A DNA stretch of 64,000 nt from the NCBI GenBank assembly GCA_951217055.1, contig OX578277.1, positions 14,935,218-14,999,217 of the forward strand. The letters are read 5' to 3'. Source of the stretch: Gerris lacustris (taxonomy: Eukaryota > Arthropoda > Insecta > Hemiptera > Gerridae). A program made the translations under genes and the position numbers. Within the stretch, counting starts at the first letter, position 1, and each line of letters begins with the position of its first letter. Below, piece by piece: positions 21,834-32,744 of this stretch. The notes under the pieces were generated by a model. That model ran no database searches, was not told the origin of the DNA, and saw only the letters and a list, made by a program, of their open reading frames with translations.

Positions 21834-22633
21834 AGGCGGAAATACACGTGCTAGTAAAAAAGCATGCCAGTAGCGAGTTACTAGCACGTCAGTAGCTGGC
21901 ATGATGCAGACGCTGTGTACATTTGCCAGTGAAACAGCATGCTAGTATCATCCGGATGATCGGTCTTGTGCGAGCTACTAGCACATGACAATACACATTC
22001 CAGTCACAGTTCTAGTTTTGAAACAGGCAATCGTTTCTTGCCTTCTTTTAGCCGGAATAAATTATAAAATAATTGTATTTGATTTAATTATTTTTGATAG
22101 TTTTATTAATTGTTTCAATATACCTTATAAATATATCGGTGCGGAATGAAATTAACCAGATTGTTCTGTTACTTGCAAAGAACTGTGTTTTAAAACATTT
22201 AAAAGACACGAAGAGTGTGGGTAAAGATTGGATAGCTAGAAGGGAATTAGGTACATTGAGCGAGTCAGTGGCTACTAAATGAAATGCGGTTCGGGGCGTC
22301 AATTTTAGGAATCAATTGGGAATGCTGCCGGAGAAAGTCGATGAGTTGTTGTCAGATACACGCGAAAGGAAGGAACGCAACTGAAAACTGAAGGGCTGAG
22401 GGAGACTCGTGCTAGCTACTAGCAACCTTTCGCTGGCAGGCCTGTTTACACGTGCCTTATCAGTTCCCCCTCCCCTCGACTCGTGCCACTGGCAAGACAA
22501 AAATCAAACCTCGTGCGATTTACTCGCATGCTTTTTACTCGCATGCTATTTGATGTATACACATGCCAGTAGCTCTCCTCTGCGAGCTACTCGTATGTTT
22601 TTGTGCGAGTAACTAGCATGTGTATTTCCGCCT
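21834..22633. mobile_element. PIF/Harbinger-like element (800 bp)
   Basis: Inverted ends AGGCGGAAATACACGTGCTA and TAGCATGTGTATTTCCGCCT are flanked by TTA on both sides (21831-21833 and 22634-22636), the 3-bp target of PIF/Harbinger. Subterminal zones are packed with CTAGTA, TGCCAGTAGC, CGAGCTACT and GCATGCTA strings in both orientations (21846-21990 and 22490-22622), which are likely protein-binding sites. The centre holds a remnant of the transposase N-terminal region. It lies just 3' of the LINE remnant. Confidence 0.85.
22094..22385 (+). pseudogene. HARBI1-like transposase N-terminal remnant
   Basis: A frame with a single in-frame TGA (22280-22282). It includes KDWIARRELGTLSESV and, past the stop, VNFRNQLGMLPEKVDELLS. 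This fits the W-x-R-x-x-G ... F-x-x-x-L-R-M ... F-x-x-L-L layout that precedes the DDE domain in Harbinger transposases. The catalytic domain and the companion MADF/Myb protein are absent. It cannot transpose by itself. Confidence 0.65.
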
Positions 22634-22636
22634 TTA

Positions 22637-23144
22637 AATAAGAGCAATGCACCCTGAGTAGAAATTTATGTTTGGATTGCTTTGTACTAACTTTGAGCCA
22701 TGCGTCCTTAAAAATTGCGTTTTCCGTATCTTTTCAACGAAAATATCACAATTATTCTTTGTCATAATAACGGTATTTTTTTAAGAAGAAGTCCCCCCCT
22801 CCTTAAAAAAAATATCTAAATAAATAAATAGTTTGAGCTAAAGACTTAGTCTGTAGTTCTATTGCGTTTATAGAACACAACAATATAACCATTTATTGTT
22901 CAACAAAAATTCATCTATATATAGGTCACTTTACGTGCAGAGTAGGTGTGAAAAATTTAACTTGTAACTTTATTTTTGTTGCATAATATTATGAAGATAA
23001 AGGGATATAATAATATTTTACTCTGCCCGTTAGCTTGGTACTTGACCTTCGCCAAGGTGTGCGATGCATTCTTTAGTTTTTTCCTCTTCACCTGTAACCT
23101 TCTACCTCCTCCCCTGTTGCTTAGAAATTTCCTTCTAACCACAT
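22637..23144. other. Unassigned stretch
   Basis: AT-rich DNA with overlapping frames on both strands (22957-23233) of ordinary composition. No gene was recognised. Confidence 0.45.
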
Positions 23145-23285
23145 TTACACATAAATCTTCAAAAGTACTCATATGTTTTTTTATGAAATTTGGAAGGATT
23201 GTTGAAAGTAGCCCGCAGATAGATCCAGATTAATTTCAACCGATTGTGCTCTTTAAGTTTTGCTAAATTGATAATTTAATTCATG
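23145..23285 (+). mobile_element. Family B fragment (middle-to-tail block)
   Basis: Holds ATCTTCAAAAGTACTCATAT, ATGAAATTTGGAAGGATTGT and AGTAGCCCGCAGATAGATCC, matching 52200-52320 and the copy around 55990-56730. The head is missing. Confidence 0.6.
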
Positions 23286-23289
23286 TATG

Positions 23290-24488
23290 CATGGTGTGGC
23301 AAAAGTTCGGCAACGGCTAATTATCTCTGTTAATATTTGAGATATCAAACTGCGGTTTGTTGCAATCATTATCATGCATAAAAAAACTACTTTTTTTTGG
23401 TGGGTACCCATTTTCCCGCCATTTTGGTTGCCGCCATATTGGATTCAACTTTAAAATTTCAAATTGGAACCCCTATACTGTGCTACACATTTGGAAAGGC
23501 CTTGAAGAATGAAATCATTTGCCCCAAACCAGAGCTTTTTATCTTTAACCGTTTCAAAATGGCGGCCAGTTGAAATAAAAAAATTGGCATTTTTGACGTT
23601 TAATTACGGCAAAAGTAAAGGTTTTAGGGGGGAAAATGCAAGAGAAAATTTGTCTTATTTTAGGGTAAAAAATAAAAGTTCAGCGCTATTTTTTTTCCAA
23701 ATTCTTATTTTTATTATTATTTAGTTGCTATAGTAACCAGTATTTATATTAATAAAGAAGCAACTTCTTCGTAACTTCTTACTCTATTTCCATATCCTTT
23801 CATCATAAGTAGAGTAATCCTTTCTTGATCAGTCAAATGCATTGCATTTCCAACTTTAAAATGGCTGTTAATGAAAATTTTATAAATGCCATTTTCAACG
23901 CTTGATTGCTGCTAAAATAAGGCATTAAGAGAAAAAAAATAGGAGTAAAATTATCCTTTTTTTAACTCAAAAATTCAAAATTGGTTTAAACAAAATTATT
24001 TATTACATTTTCGGTCAAGAAAGTAAAATGGCTACGTGCGTTGCTCTATAGCTATAGCAACCATATAATAATAAAAATAAGAATTTGGAAAAAATAGCGT
24101 TGAACTTTTATTTTTTACCCTAAAATAAGACGAATTTACTCTTGCAATTTTTCCCCTAAAACCTTTCCTTTGCCGTAATTAATCGTCAAAAATATCAATT
24201 TTGTCATTTCAACTGCCCGCCACTTTGAGACGGTAAAAGATAAAAAGCTCTGGTTTGGGGCAAATGATTTCTTTCTTCAAGGCCTTTCCAAATATGTATC
24301 ACAGTATAGGGGTTCCAATTTGAAATTTTAAAGTTGAATCCATTATGGTGGCAACCAAAATGGCGGGAAAATGGGTACCCACAAAAAAGTAGTTTTTTAT
24401 GCATGATAATGATTGCAACAAACCGCAGTTTGATACCTCAAATATTAACAGAGATAATTAGCCGTTGGCGAACTTTTGCCACACCCTG
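23290..24488. mobile_element. Long-inverted-repeat mariner-like element (1.2 kb)
   Basis: Arms of about 450 bases (23290-23738 and 24042-24488) are mutual reverse complements with scattered differences, around a 300-base centre. The right end is CCACACCCTG followed by TA; the left end is CATGGTGTGG. CAGGGTGT-type ends recur in the element at 60.4-62.4 kb. The centre carries a transposase HTH remnant on the minus strand. The arms hold GCCGCCAT-type strings. It looks like a deletion derivative of an IS630/Tc1/mariner-superfamily element with unusually long TIRs. Confidence 0.75.
23744..23842 (-). pseudogene. Transposase N-terminal HTH remnant
   Basis: A 32-codon frame starting MHLTDQERITLLMMKGYGN and continuing RVRSYEEVASLL before a stop. 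It resembles the DUF4817-type helix-turn-helix start of insect mariner-like transposases (a TxxERIxLLxMxGYGD-x-x-R-S-x-x-E-V pattern). The rest of the protein is gone, and the inverted arm starts just after it. Known of the family: this part binds the TIR. That this piece came from the same element is inferred from position. Confidence 0.6.
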
Positions 24489-24518
24489 TATAATCAAAAC
24501 AATTACAGATTTAAAAAC

Positions 24519-24534
24519 GGGGGGGGGGGGGGGG
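24519..24534. repeat. Poly-G tract
   Basis: About 16 G bases just right of the long-IR element. Confidence 0.95.
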
Positions 24535-24666
24535 AGGTATTAAATAAGTTTGACTATTATAGGTTGTAAAAACATCATTAAAGTATATACGAAATTGGAT
24601 GTGAGGAAACCACTTTTATTGGCAGACTATTTCTTATAATTTGTGGAAGTTCGATTTAGAACTTAC

Positions 24667-24774
24667 CTTACGTTTCTTCGTGTTGGTTCTAGTGTCTGGA
24701 ATTGGTAACCATTCCTTCGTCCTTTTCTCCTTGGATTTTGGAACTCCGCAAACTCTCTGTTTGCAAATATTCAT
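24667..24774 (-). CDS. Possible coding exon of an unidentified gene
   Basis: On the minus strand an ATG at 24774 opens a 36-codon stretch: MNICKQRVCGVPKSKEKR, then TKEWLPIPDTRTNTKKRK. It meets a strong splice donor, AAG followed by GTAAGT (24666 down to 24661). The peptide is rich in Lys/Arg, as a nuclear or nucleic-acid-binding start would be. The block is less AT-rich than its flanks. I do not recognise the protein. No partner exon was found, so this may be a real first exon, a transposon exon or chance. Confidence 0.3.
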
Positions 24775-25334
24775 CCAGGTAGCACTTTACCGAAGAAATG
24801 TCAAAATGTGAATTTTCCCTTCAACTGTAACCTTTTGCAACCACTACGAAGAGACTAAAGATAAATAAATAAAACTGTCGGTTTGTTCGGAAAAGAGTTG
24901 TATCGTGTAGTTGTATCGTTGTAGATGTAGAATCGGTCGGGTGTTGGTCTATAGAAGAGGGATCGATGTAAAGGTAGTGTATCCGTGTCAGCTGATATGT
25001 ACTTACGACTTAGCCTAGATTCAGATATTGCTAACCTTATCCCATTACCTCTCCCTCCAGCCCGTTTCCCCAAGTGTATATTTATTATTTACACCCCATT
25101 CAACCATCTACCGAAAATCAACTGAACTTGTGTATCCTACCAAATATATTATCATCTAAAAATTTACACTCAAGGAGAAAAAAAAATACTATACTAGTGT
25201 CAGAATACAAAAAATATTTAAAACACCACTTTTATATTTAAAAGTAATAAAAGTATTTGAACATTACTAATAATTAATTATTTTGGTTAATCTTTATAAT
25301 AAATACAGTTTCACTAAAAATCAATTTTTGCTTC
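24775..25334. other. Unassigned stretch upstream of the possible exon
   Basis: 24780-25075 is moderately GC-rich and would be the 5' region of the minus-strand exon; a 72-codon frame in it is not recognisable. The rest is AT-rich. Confidence 0.4.
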
Positions 25335-25465
25335 AGAGCTTACCGAAGGTAACGGAAGTTATGTGATCGTTCTGAAGAGAGAAAAAGATTTATGTGTCTA
25401 ATTTCAAAAATTTCAAAATAGAAATCCGTTTCAGACATCAGGGAACATTTTTGATTCCGTCTCTC
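25335..25465 (+). mobile_element. Family B head fragment, copy 3
   Basis: Starts CTTCAGAGCTTACCGAAGGT and runs through AACGGAAGTTATGTGATCG to ACATCAGGGAACATTTTTGA, then stops at a TCTCTCTC stretch. It breaks at the short tandem repeat where other copies have (GTCT)n. Confidence 0.65.
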
Positions 25466-26357
25466 TCTCTGCTATGTTGCAAATTAATAAAAGTATTTGA
25501 ACAATACGAATAATTAATTAATTTAAACTATAACTATACTTGTAATAATTAAGATTTAAATAAATCATCTTCTTTTTAAAATCACTTTACATAAATAACT
25601 GTATTATACTATTTCTTATTCAACAGTTAAAAGTATTTAATAATTTAAAACAATTTATATCATCGTGATATTATATTTCGAATCAAATTCCTGGGGAAAG
25701 GAAAAGAAAAAATGTTTTTTGTGAAATAAGAAAATTATTGAATATTTTTATACCCCCCCCCCCCCTCGATAAAGGACATATACAATTGAAATATATATAT
25801 ATATATATATAATAAATAGCAAAGTTTATTTATCTTACCTTTCATTTTTGCAAAATAACTAAATAAATTTAAAAAATATATATGTATATTGTATATATAT
25901 ATTTAAATGGTTAAATACTGAGAAAGTTTCAATCTGTGTATATTTGCTTTTTAATTTTAAAATATTGTGGGTCATTTAGACCAAATTTTACACTGTAACT
26001 TGTCTTTGTATTTTAAAATAATATTGAAAGACAAAAGTGTTATGTACGAACGCAAAAACTAAAACAACAGATCAATTTAAGAGATTATTACACTTCAACG
26101 AGATTAATTACACATCAACTTGTTTACAAAATAATATATATAATATGTATATGTATATATTCTTAATACATTGATATTTGAACAATATGGGTAATCACGT
26201 AGTTTTAATCGAATGAGGGCAATTGAATCATGAAACCTTCCAGCAGGTGTGTCCAAACATCTAATTGCAAACGTATCTAATTACAAACTTAATTAATAAG
26301 TACTAGTACTTAGGTACTACAATTAATTAATTAATTTATACCGGTTCCATAATTTCA
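25466..26357. other. AT-rich stretch with C run and TA tracts
   Basis: Holds a 13-base C run (25753-25765), a short TA tract (about 25791-25812) and many ATATAT strings (25880-26160). AGTATTTGAACA-TAC repeats near 25250 and 25490 mark a short direct repeat. No gene was recognised. Confidence 0.5.
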
Positions 26358-26360
26358 TCG

Positions 26361-26683
26361 AACTCTCAGAACGAAGAAATGCAAATCAATTCATTAGTAA
26401 ACCCCTGGATTTTATTTCCAATTTTATCTGCATAATATTATTTGATATATTAGTCCACTAAAGGTCCATCAAAATTTTAATTTTAATTGATTTATTTTCA
26501 GATATCTAGAATTTGTTTTAAGCTCTCTGAGTGAAGAAATGCAAATCAATTCATTAGTAAACCCCTGGATTTTATTACCAATTTTATCTGCATCATATTA
26601 TTTGATATATTAGTCCACTAAAGGTCCATCAAAATTTTAATTTTAATTGATTTATTTTCAGATATCTAGAATTTTGTTTTAAG
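26361..26683. repeat. Recent tandem duplication (160 bp)
   Basis: Two units with a 160-base period (ATGCAAATCAATTCATT at 26379 and 26539) run to GATATCTAGAATTTTGTTTTAA, with only a few differences. Each unit contains an octamer ATGCAAAT and a pyrimidine tract ending in TTTTCAG. The cause is simple tandem duplication; function is unknown. Confidence 0.9.
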
Positions 26684-27220
26684 GACACAAAAGGGTTTTC
26701 ACACCTTAATTGTTTCCCTTACAAAACTTTTAGTTGAATCATTAAATTTTTAATCTACGTATTGCTAGTGTTCATTTGTTAATAAAGCATCAGGTAATAA
26801 AAACACCTTAAAAATGATAAAAGCAAATAGATGCTTTAACTAGCTGGAAATCCCTGAAACAAGTATTGTGGGTGTAAAAGCAATGGTTGAATTAGCTTTA
26901 CATATTATGGTTTAATTATTTGACCTTTGTAACTACAGAATTGCTTGTAACAATTAAATTTCCACTCTATACTATTAGTAGTACTCTACGTCGTATATTG
27001 TCTTTTTGTCTCGGAATCAGAAATATTTTCAATTAAAAACCACTCTCTATTATAGTGAACTATGACCTCTTTAATTAATTTACTTTCATTTTTGCCTTCA
27101 CTGGAAATAAAAAAAAAAAAAAAAAAAATCGATTGAAATTTATTTCTAATACAAGACTCTATATAAATTAAAGAACAGTTTTATTATGATTTTTTGTCGT
27201 ACCTTTAGTTATTTTCTTTT
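26684..27220. other. AT-rich stretch
   Basis: Poly-A run at about 27111-27128. No gene was recognised. Confidence 0.5.
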
Positions 27221-28375
27221 AAAAAAAATTCTCCCAATTAGTGTGCCACGTGGCTTTCTTGTCCTATTTTAATGATTATATATAATTTAATGATTTATGC
27301 TTTTACAATCAATTATTTTTAAATTTATTTAATTTTCCCCCTTTTTATAACTCTGTCAAAATTGTTTTGATTTTTTTTCATGAATTAAAGTATCAAAACT
27401 TAAAGAGCGCAAAAGGTGCATAAAAATATATAAATATATAGATAAATTCCATAAAAATCAGATGAGCACTCGTTTATGCGCGAGTGGAAGAGAAACAAAT
27501 GGGAGCAGATGTTTGAAATTTATATGGAACCAACTATGGGTTAATTATGACCTACCATACAAATTTCATTAAAATCGGACAAGTAGTTTTTACGTTATGT
27601 TAGTTTACAAAAATTGAGCAACAAACAGAGCGATAAACAGACACGGAACCATTGTTCCTTGATGTCTGAAACGGATTTCTGTCTTCGAATTTGTGAAACC
27701 GGAGACATAATAATTTCAAGATAAAAAGAACTTTTTATATACTACGATTTTAAATTTTCTGTTGTATCGTATGTAATGTTGATAATATAATTGTTATTTA
27801 ATATATAATGGTGGTGAAAAAAAAAATAGTTCCGAATTTATTTACATCACACTATCTAGAGAGCTGATCTTAAACCTATAAAAGGACAAATCTTTGTACA
27901 ACGGATCTCCCCAACACCAAATCTAGACAGTGCCATCGGTATATTTGAAATAATATAATCGATAAATAATAAAATCGATATTTCCGGTTTTTGCTGTCAT
28001 TCAATGTTTATCTATCACAAATTTGAGACCCGTCAAAATGACGATTGCGTAAAAATGGGATATGGCAAAACAAATAAAATATCTTGCGGATTTTTTCCGA
28101 ACTAACTTTCCGTACAGCAAAATTTGCTGAAAACCAATTAAATTCTGCTGAAAGAAGGCTAAAAGTATTAAAATAATGCATTGTCATCGTGTTCTGAGCT
28201 ATGCTAAAAGTTTCAAATGTCAAGCTATTCGGGAAGTTAGTTAGAAATCGATTGCCAGATTTGTACCGGACAAACAAACAAACAAACAAGGGAGCAAGCT
28301 AATAAAAACGTAGTAAAAAATGTTCGTTCTTCAGAACGATCATGTAGCTTTCGTTACCTCCATTAATGTCGGAAG
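27221..28375 (-). mobile_element. Family B element, copy 4, with family A inside
   Basis: Minus-strand copy with tail GTGTGCCACGTGG near 27241 and the head hairpin remnant (GTAACGAAAGC) near 28345-28370. A long-form family A element splits it at 27708-28315, at a different site from the nest at 12.2 kb. Body blocks CTACCATACAAATTTCATT and GACATAATAATTT are clear. Confidence 0.65.
27708..28315 (-). mobile_element. Family A element, long form, copy 4
   Basis: Ends TACTACGATTTTAAA (27740) and AATAAAAACGTAGTA (28315). It differs from short copies by about 255 extra bases (27762-28015) between TTTTCTGT and CACAAATTTGAGACCC. The same extra block occurs in the copy at 37.0-37.6 kb. The extra block has no recognisable gene. 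Confidence 0.8.
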
Positions 28376-28479
28376 CAGTATATACGACAAAATACAGCAA
28401 TAATGAAACTTTAGTATAGGTAACTCTAAATTTTTTTAAAATAAATTTTATAAGAAATCGGTCCGAGACAACTCAGACA

Positions 28480-29088
28480 AACTTTCTCATATACGAGTTC
28501 ATAGTTACTTAGCCCAGTGTTTTTCGCTTTAGTTGTTAGTTTGCCGTATTATTTTTCGCATTTTCGTAGGTAAATTTAATTATTATCGCACATTTTATCA
28601 CAATTTATCATAAAAATAACTTCTCCTCGGCAGGGAATCGAACCTGGCCTCTCTCCATCCGCGTTATTCTAAGCTATTTTCTCAGGAACTAGATTTTTCC
28701 CGGGGAAACGGCTTATATCGTTGAGTACGTATTAAAATGGACTACATATTAGCATTTTTTTATCAAAATCGTCGGGGCCGTTTTCGAGAAATAATTTTTT
28801 TCCACGTTTGTTCAGAGTTTTTTGGGGGGTAGCGCCCCCAAATTTGGGGCTAAAATTCATTTCTAGATTTCGCCTCGGGGTATGAGTTTTCTGAACATGT
28901 ATGCCAAATTTCTTCAAAATCGGTCCTGTAGTTTAGGCTTTAGACGTCTGCACAGACGACTGACAAACATTTTTTAAAAACCACTTTTTTTTTGAACTCA
29001 GGGGACCTCAAAACGTGTAAATCCATCAAAATCTCAAAATCGATTTTTTGCGCCATCACAATACTTTCTCTTTTTATAAAAAAGTAAA
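28480..29088 (-). mobile_element. Family I element, copy 1
   Basis: Family I runs, on its own strand, from TACTTTCTC...GAGAAAGTATTG through CGATTTTGAAGAAATTTGGCA, a GGGGGCGCTACCCCC-type block and a tRNA T-arm-like GGTTCGATTCCCTGCCGAGG (28624-28643 on the minus strand) to TATGAGAAAGTTTGTCT. Inverted ends ACTTTCTCATAT are about 12 bases. No transposase is present. It could be a MITE that captured a tRNA-like piece. Confidence 0.7.
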
Positions 29089-29655
29089 AATGAATAGTTC
29101 AAAGACATTTGACAATAATATTATTAATACAATAATAATAATATAGTACATTAAATTTATAACGTCTACGTCTACCGTCATATTATTTGTTGATTACATT
29201 CTTCAATAATAAATTTAACTTGTTCGATTTGATCACGGATTAAATATAAATTTTAATTGAAGAAACATTTTGCCCTCTGCTCTCTCATTCATATTTATTT
29301 ATTGCCTGGAACATTCCTATATCAGATATAAAAATATAATATTTGATTTCCGTGATACACGTGGCGTTATCGATGGTTTTTCTTTGCCTGACGAATTTGT
29401 TTTGAAGGTATTTTTTCGCTTACGTAGGTTTTTACACATTCAAACTAAATTTAGAAAGAATTACAAATCGCTTGTGTAGTTTTTACTTGTTTAAACTAAA
29501 TTACCTTACAAATAATTTCTTATAAAAATTAGCATTTCATTAAGTGTGTATTACAAATTTTGCCATTCTTATAGTTCTATTTTAAACATTTAAGAATTTA
29601 TTGTTTTATTAAATTATTAACCTCCATTCAAACGAACTACAAAAATATTTCCGAT
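29089..29655. other. AT-rich stretch
   Basis: A 69-codon plus frame (29270-29479) has no family resemblance. No repeat edge was seen. Confidence 0.45.
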
Positions 29656-30165
29656 ATAACTCGTCGTAAACTTTCTAATTTACGAGTACACATAAATTTC
29701 TTAGTCTAATTTTTTCTATTTTTAGTTGTTTCGAGTTGGTTACATATTTAATTTATTATTGAGTTTTTAAAAAAAAAAAAAAATTACCATAAAAATAATT
29801 TCTCCTCGACGGGGAATTGAACCGGACCTTAGCGTTTAACGCTAATTTTTTAGAAAATAGATTTTTCCCGGGAAAACGACTTAAATGGTTAGACTCGTAT
29901 TTAAATGGACTATAGATACATATTACATTTTTAATTAAAATCATTGTATTCGACTTTTTGGAAAGTGGCGCCCTCAAATTTTAAGCTAACATTTATTTCT
30001 CAATATCGCGTGTCAAATTTAATCGAAAACGGTCGAGTAGTTTAGGCGCCATAAGCCTGCACAGATATACCAGACTACATACAGATATTTTTTTAAAAAA
30101 TCTCAAAATAAAAATTTCACGCCATAACAATAGTTTCTCTATATATTATCCCATTTATATAAGAA
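29656..30165 (-). mobile_element. Family I element, copy 2
   Basis: Same orientation as copy 1 and only about 570 bases away. Contains the T-arm-like GGTTCAATTCCCCGTCGAGG (29801-29821 region), GGGCGCCACTTTCC and the ACGGTCGAGTAGTTTAGGC block. It is more diverged and shorter than copy 1, with deletions around 29940-29990. Confidence 0.65.
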
Positions 30166-30639
30166 AGAAAGATATAAATAAAAATGATAAGAAATGTAAT
30201 ATTGAACATGTAGAAATTAAAACTTTAAATATGATATAAACAAAACAGGATTTAGTACGATATAAGAGCAATTGAATAAATTTAAATATCTTTGTATTGT
30301 TTACCAAAATATTCGGTTTAAATAATAAATGAACCGTGGTGTTAAAATAACAAATTTTCTTTCTTATTTCTAAAATGATCTGAACTGTTTTATTTATGTT
30401 TTTACCTTTTACAATAAATTAACATTTAGTTTTTATTTTAAACATAACATATTATGTTATATATTATTTACGATATAATTATAAAAATTAAATTAAAAAT
30501 AGTTTTGTTTATAACCTATATAGAGATATGTATTTCATTTCTTTAGAAATATTAGTAGGTACATTTATCAAATTAAATTATTATTATAATTAACTAATAA
30601 TATATAACGGTTGTTTAAATAAAAATAATGTAAAATTAT
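30166..30639. other. Very AT-rich stretch
   Basis: No gene or repeat edge is recognised. Confidence 0.55.
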
Positions 30640-30840
30640 ACTAGTAAATAATGTTGGGGTTTGGTTGGCCCACCTGAAATATGATCACGTGAATAGTGTG
30701 CGAAGCATTATGGGTAAAGGCCGGCGGCCATTTTTTCAATTATTTTAGTTCGTTGTTCATTGCGTGCTGACTATTCAGTTTCTTCTAATTCTTGGGACTA
30801 CGATCTTCATAATCCACAAAACATTTGTCAATTCTAAGGT
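30640..30840 (+). promoter_or_regulatory. Candidate promoter and short non-coding first exon
   Basis: A sharp GC-richer island holds CACGTG (30690), CATTATGGGTAAAGG, the palindromic core GGCCGGC and GGCGGCCATTTT (a YY1/Pho-like GCCAT core). TTCAGTTT at about 30774-30781 matches the insect initiator TCAGTY. About 60 bases further, TCTAAG/GTATTT (GT at 30839) fits a splice donor, so a 5'-UTR exon near 30776-30838 is plausible. No ATG exon was found downstream within the window. Confidence 0.35.
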
Positions 30841-31344
30841 ATTTTATTGCTTTTATTTATATTTGTAACGGGTTTAATGAAAGTATAATTTGATTTCTTA
30901 ACTTTACAAAACCGTGTAGTTGTTTTTATGCTAGTTATAAAGGTTTTGATTTTTGTATTACCTACATTGTTCTTGGAATGTTTGGTAAAGTTGTTTTGAA
31001 TTCTATTTTACAACTTTATTCTTCTTCTATTTAGAATGAATTATAAATTAATTACATTTCTCAACAAATTACTTTATGTAAACAAACTGGTGTTGCATTG
31101 CGGGTGAATCTTTTTTGGAATGAGCGTCGTAATTCTAGTTCTTGTCCTATTTTCTTGGTATTTGTTTTAAAATCTTCTATTTTACTTCCTGATTCATAGA
31201 ACCTGGACTAAGTAATTATTTCTGATTATCATATAATAGAAACGATCTAAAATAGGTTTTTTATTAACAGGAAACGGGTGTTTAGTAATCTAAACAATCT
31301 AATCACATAGTGTACACCTGATGACACCTTTGTCTAAAGAAAAT
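30841..31344. other. AT-rich stretch, possible intron
   Basis: Ordinary AT-rich DNA between the candidate first exon and the 67-bp array. No coding signal. Confidence 0.4.
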
Positions 31345-32130
31345 TTTAGACATAGATATATCTTTTATTTTAGTCTTTGTTTATAACAAGATCTGTATTA
31401 TCCAACTTCACTTTAAAAATATCTATGTCTCCGGTTGTATTTTCCTGAGATCTGTATTATCGAATCTTCACTTTTAGAAGATCTATGTCTCCGCTTGTAT
31501 CTTTCTACATCTAGAGATCCGTATTATCCAAACTTCACTTTTAGAAGATCTATGTCTCCGCTTGTATCTTCCTACATCTAAAGATCCGTATTATCCAAAC
31601 TTCACTTTTAGAAGATCTATGTCTCCGCTTGTATCTTCCTACATCTAGAGATCCGTATTATCCAAACTTCACTTTTAGAAGATCTATGTCTCCGCTTGTA
31701 TCTTCCTACATCTAGAGATCCGTATTATCCAAACTTCACTTTTAGAAGATCTATGTCTCTGCTTGTATCTTCCTTCATCTAGAGATCCGTATTATCGAAA
31801 CTTCACTTTTAGAAGATCTATGTCTCCGCTTGTATCTTCCTACATCTAGAGATCCGTTTTATCGAAACTTCACTTTTAGAAGATCTATGTCTCCGCTTGT
31901 ATCTTCCTACATCTAAACATCCGTATTATCCAAACTTCACTTTTAGAAGATCTATGTCTCCGCTTGTGTCTTCCTACATCTAGAGATCCGTTTTATCGAA
32001 ACTTCGCTTTTAGAAGATCTATGTCTCCGTCTCCGCTTGTATCTTCCTACAGCTAGAGATCCGTTTTATCGAAACTTCACTTTTTGAAGATCTATGACTC
32101 CGCTTGTCTCTTCCTACAGCTTGAGATGTG
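31345..32130. repeat. 67-bp minisatellite, about eleven units
   Basis: The marker GATCTATGTCTCC recurs at 31480, 31547, 31614, 31681, 31748, 31815, 31882, 31949 and 32016, exactly every 67 bases, then at 32089 after a 6-base TCTCCG duplication. Left units (31345-31480) are diverged and shorter. The centre is nearly uniform, as expected of unequal exchange with decay at the edges. AGATCT sits in every good unit. Confidence 0.95.
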
Positions 32131-32740
32131 CGTAATCTTTAAGTGTTCTTAGGCAGTTGATTAAAAATGCACTCTCCTACCATCATGAAATAAAGTAAGT
32201 TAATGTTATGTGTGCTGGACCCAAGATCTACTTGTCCTTAGCTCAATTCCAGAGAGAGAGCATTTTTTCTGTGATACCACTTATCAGAGTGGAGCCTGGC
32301 AACACTGTTTTAGCAACCTTCCTCCTTCACCAGCTGTCATATAAGTGTTATCAGCGATGGTTGATTTTTGTTATGTGTCCAAGGTAAGGGAATCTCCCCA
32401 ACGCCCTACATATTATACGATATTATTTTTATTTTATAGATTTGTTTTGACAATACAATCGAAATACATATAATATATTAGTGTGTAATATACTTACTAC
32501 AAATCTATTAGATCATAGTAAATAAATCATATTTATAAAAAATATTTCACTAATCTATTGATAATTTAATAGCGTTGAAGATTACGTATATATACTATAA
32601 TCAATTAACTAATTATATAAATATTCACGGTTCAAGCTTACGCACCAAAACGAACTAACTATAATTTCCAAGAAAAAGCAAAGTCTTTACATTGTCATTT
32701 CAAATATAAAATATATTAAAAAAACTGTATAATATTGAGG
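32131..32740. other. Unassigned stretch
   Basis: AT-rich with a short GC-richer part (32220-32400). No gene was recognised. Confidence 0.45.
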
Positions 32741-32744
32741 CGAG

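Noticed and set aside
31345..32130. Centromeric satellite
   Set aside because: Only about eleven units with AT-rich unique flanks; it is a local minisatellite.
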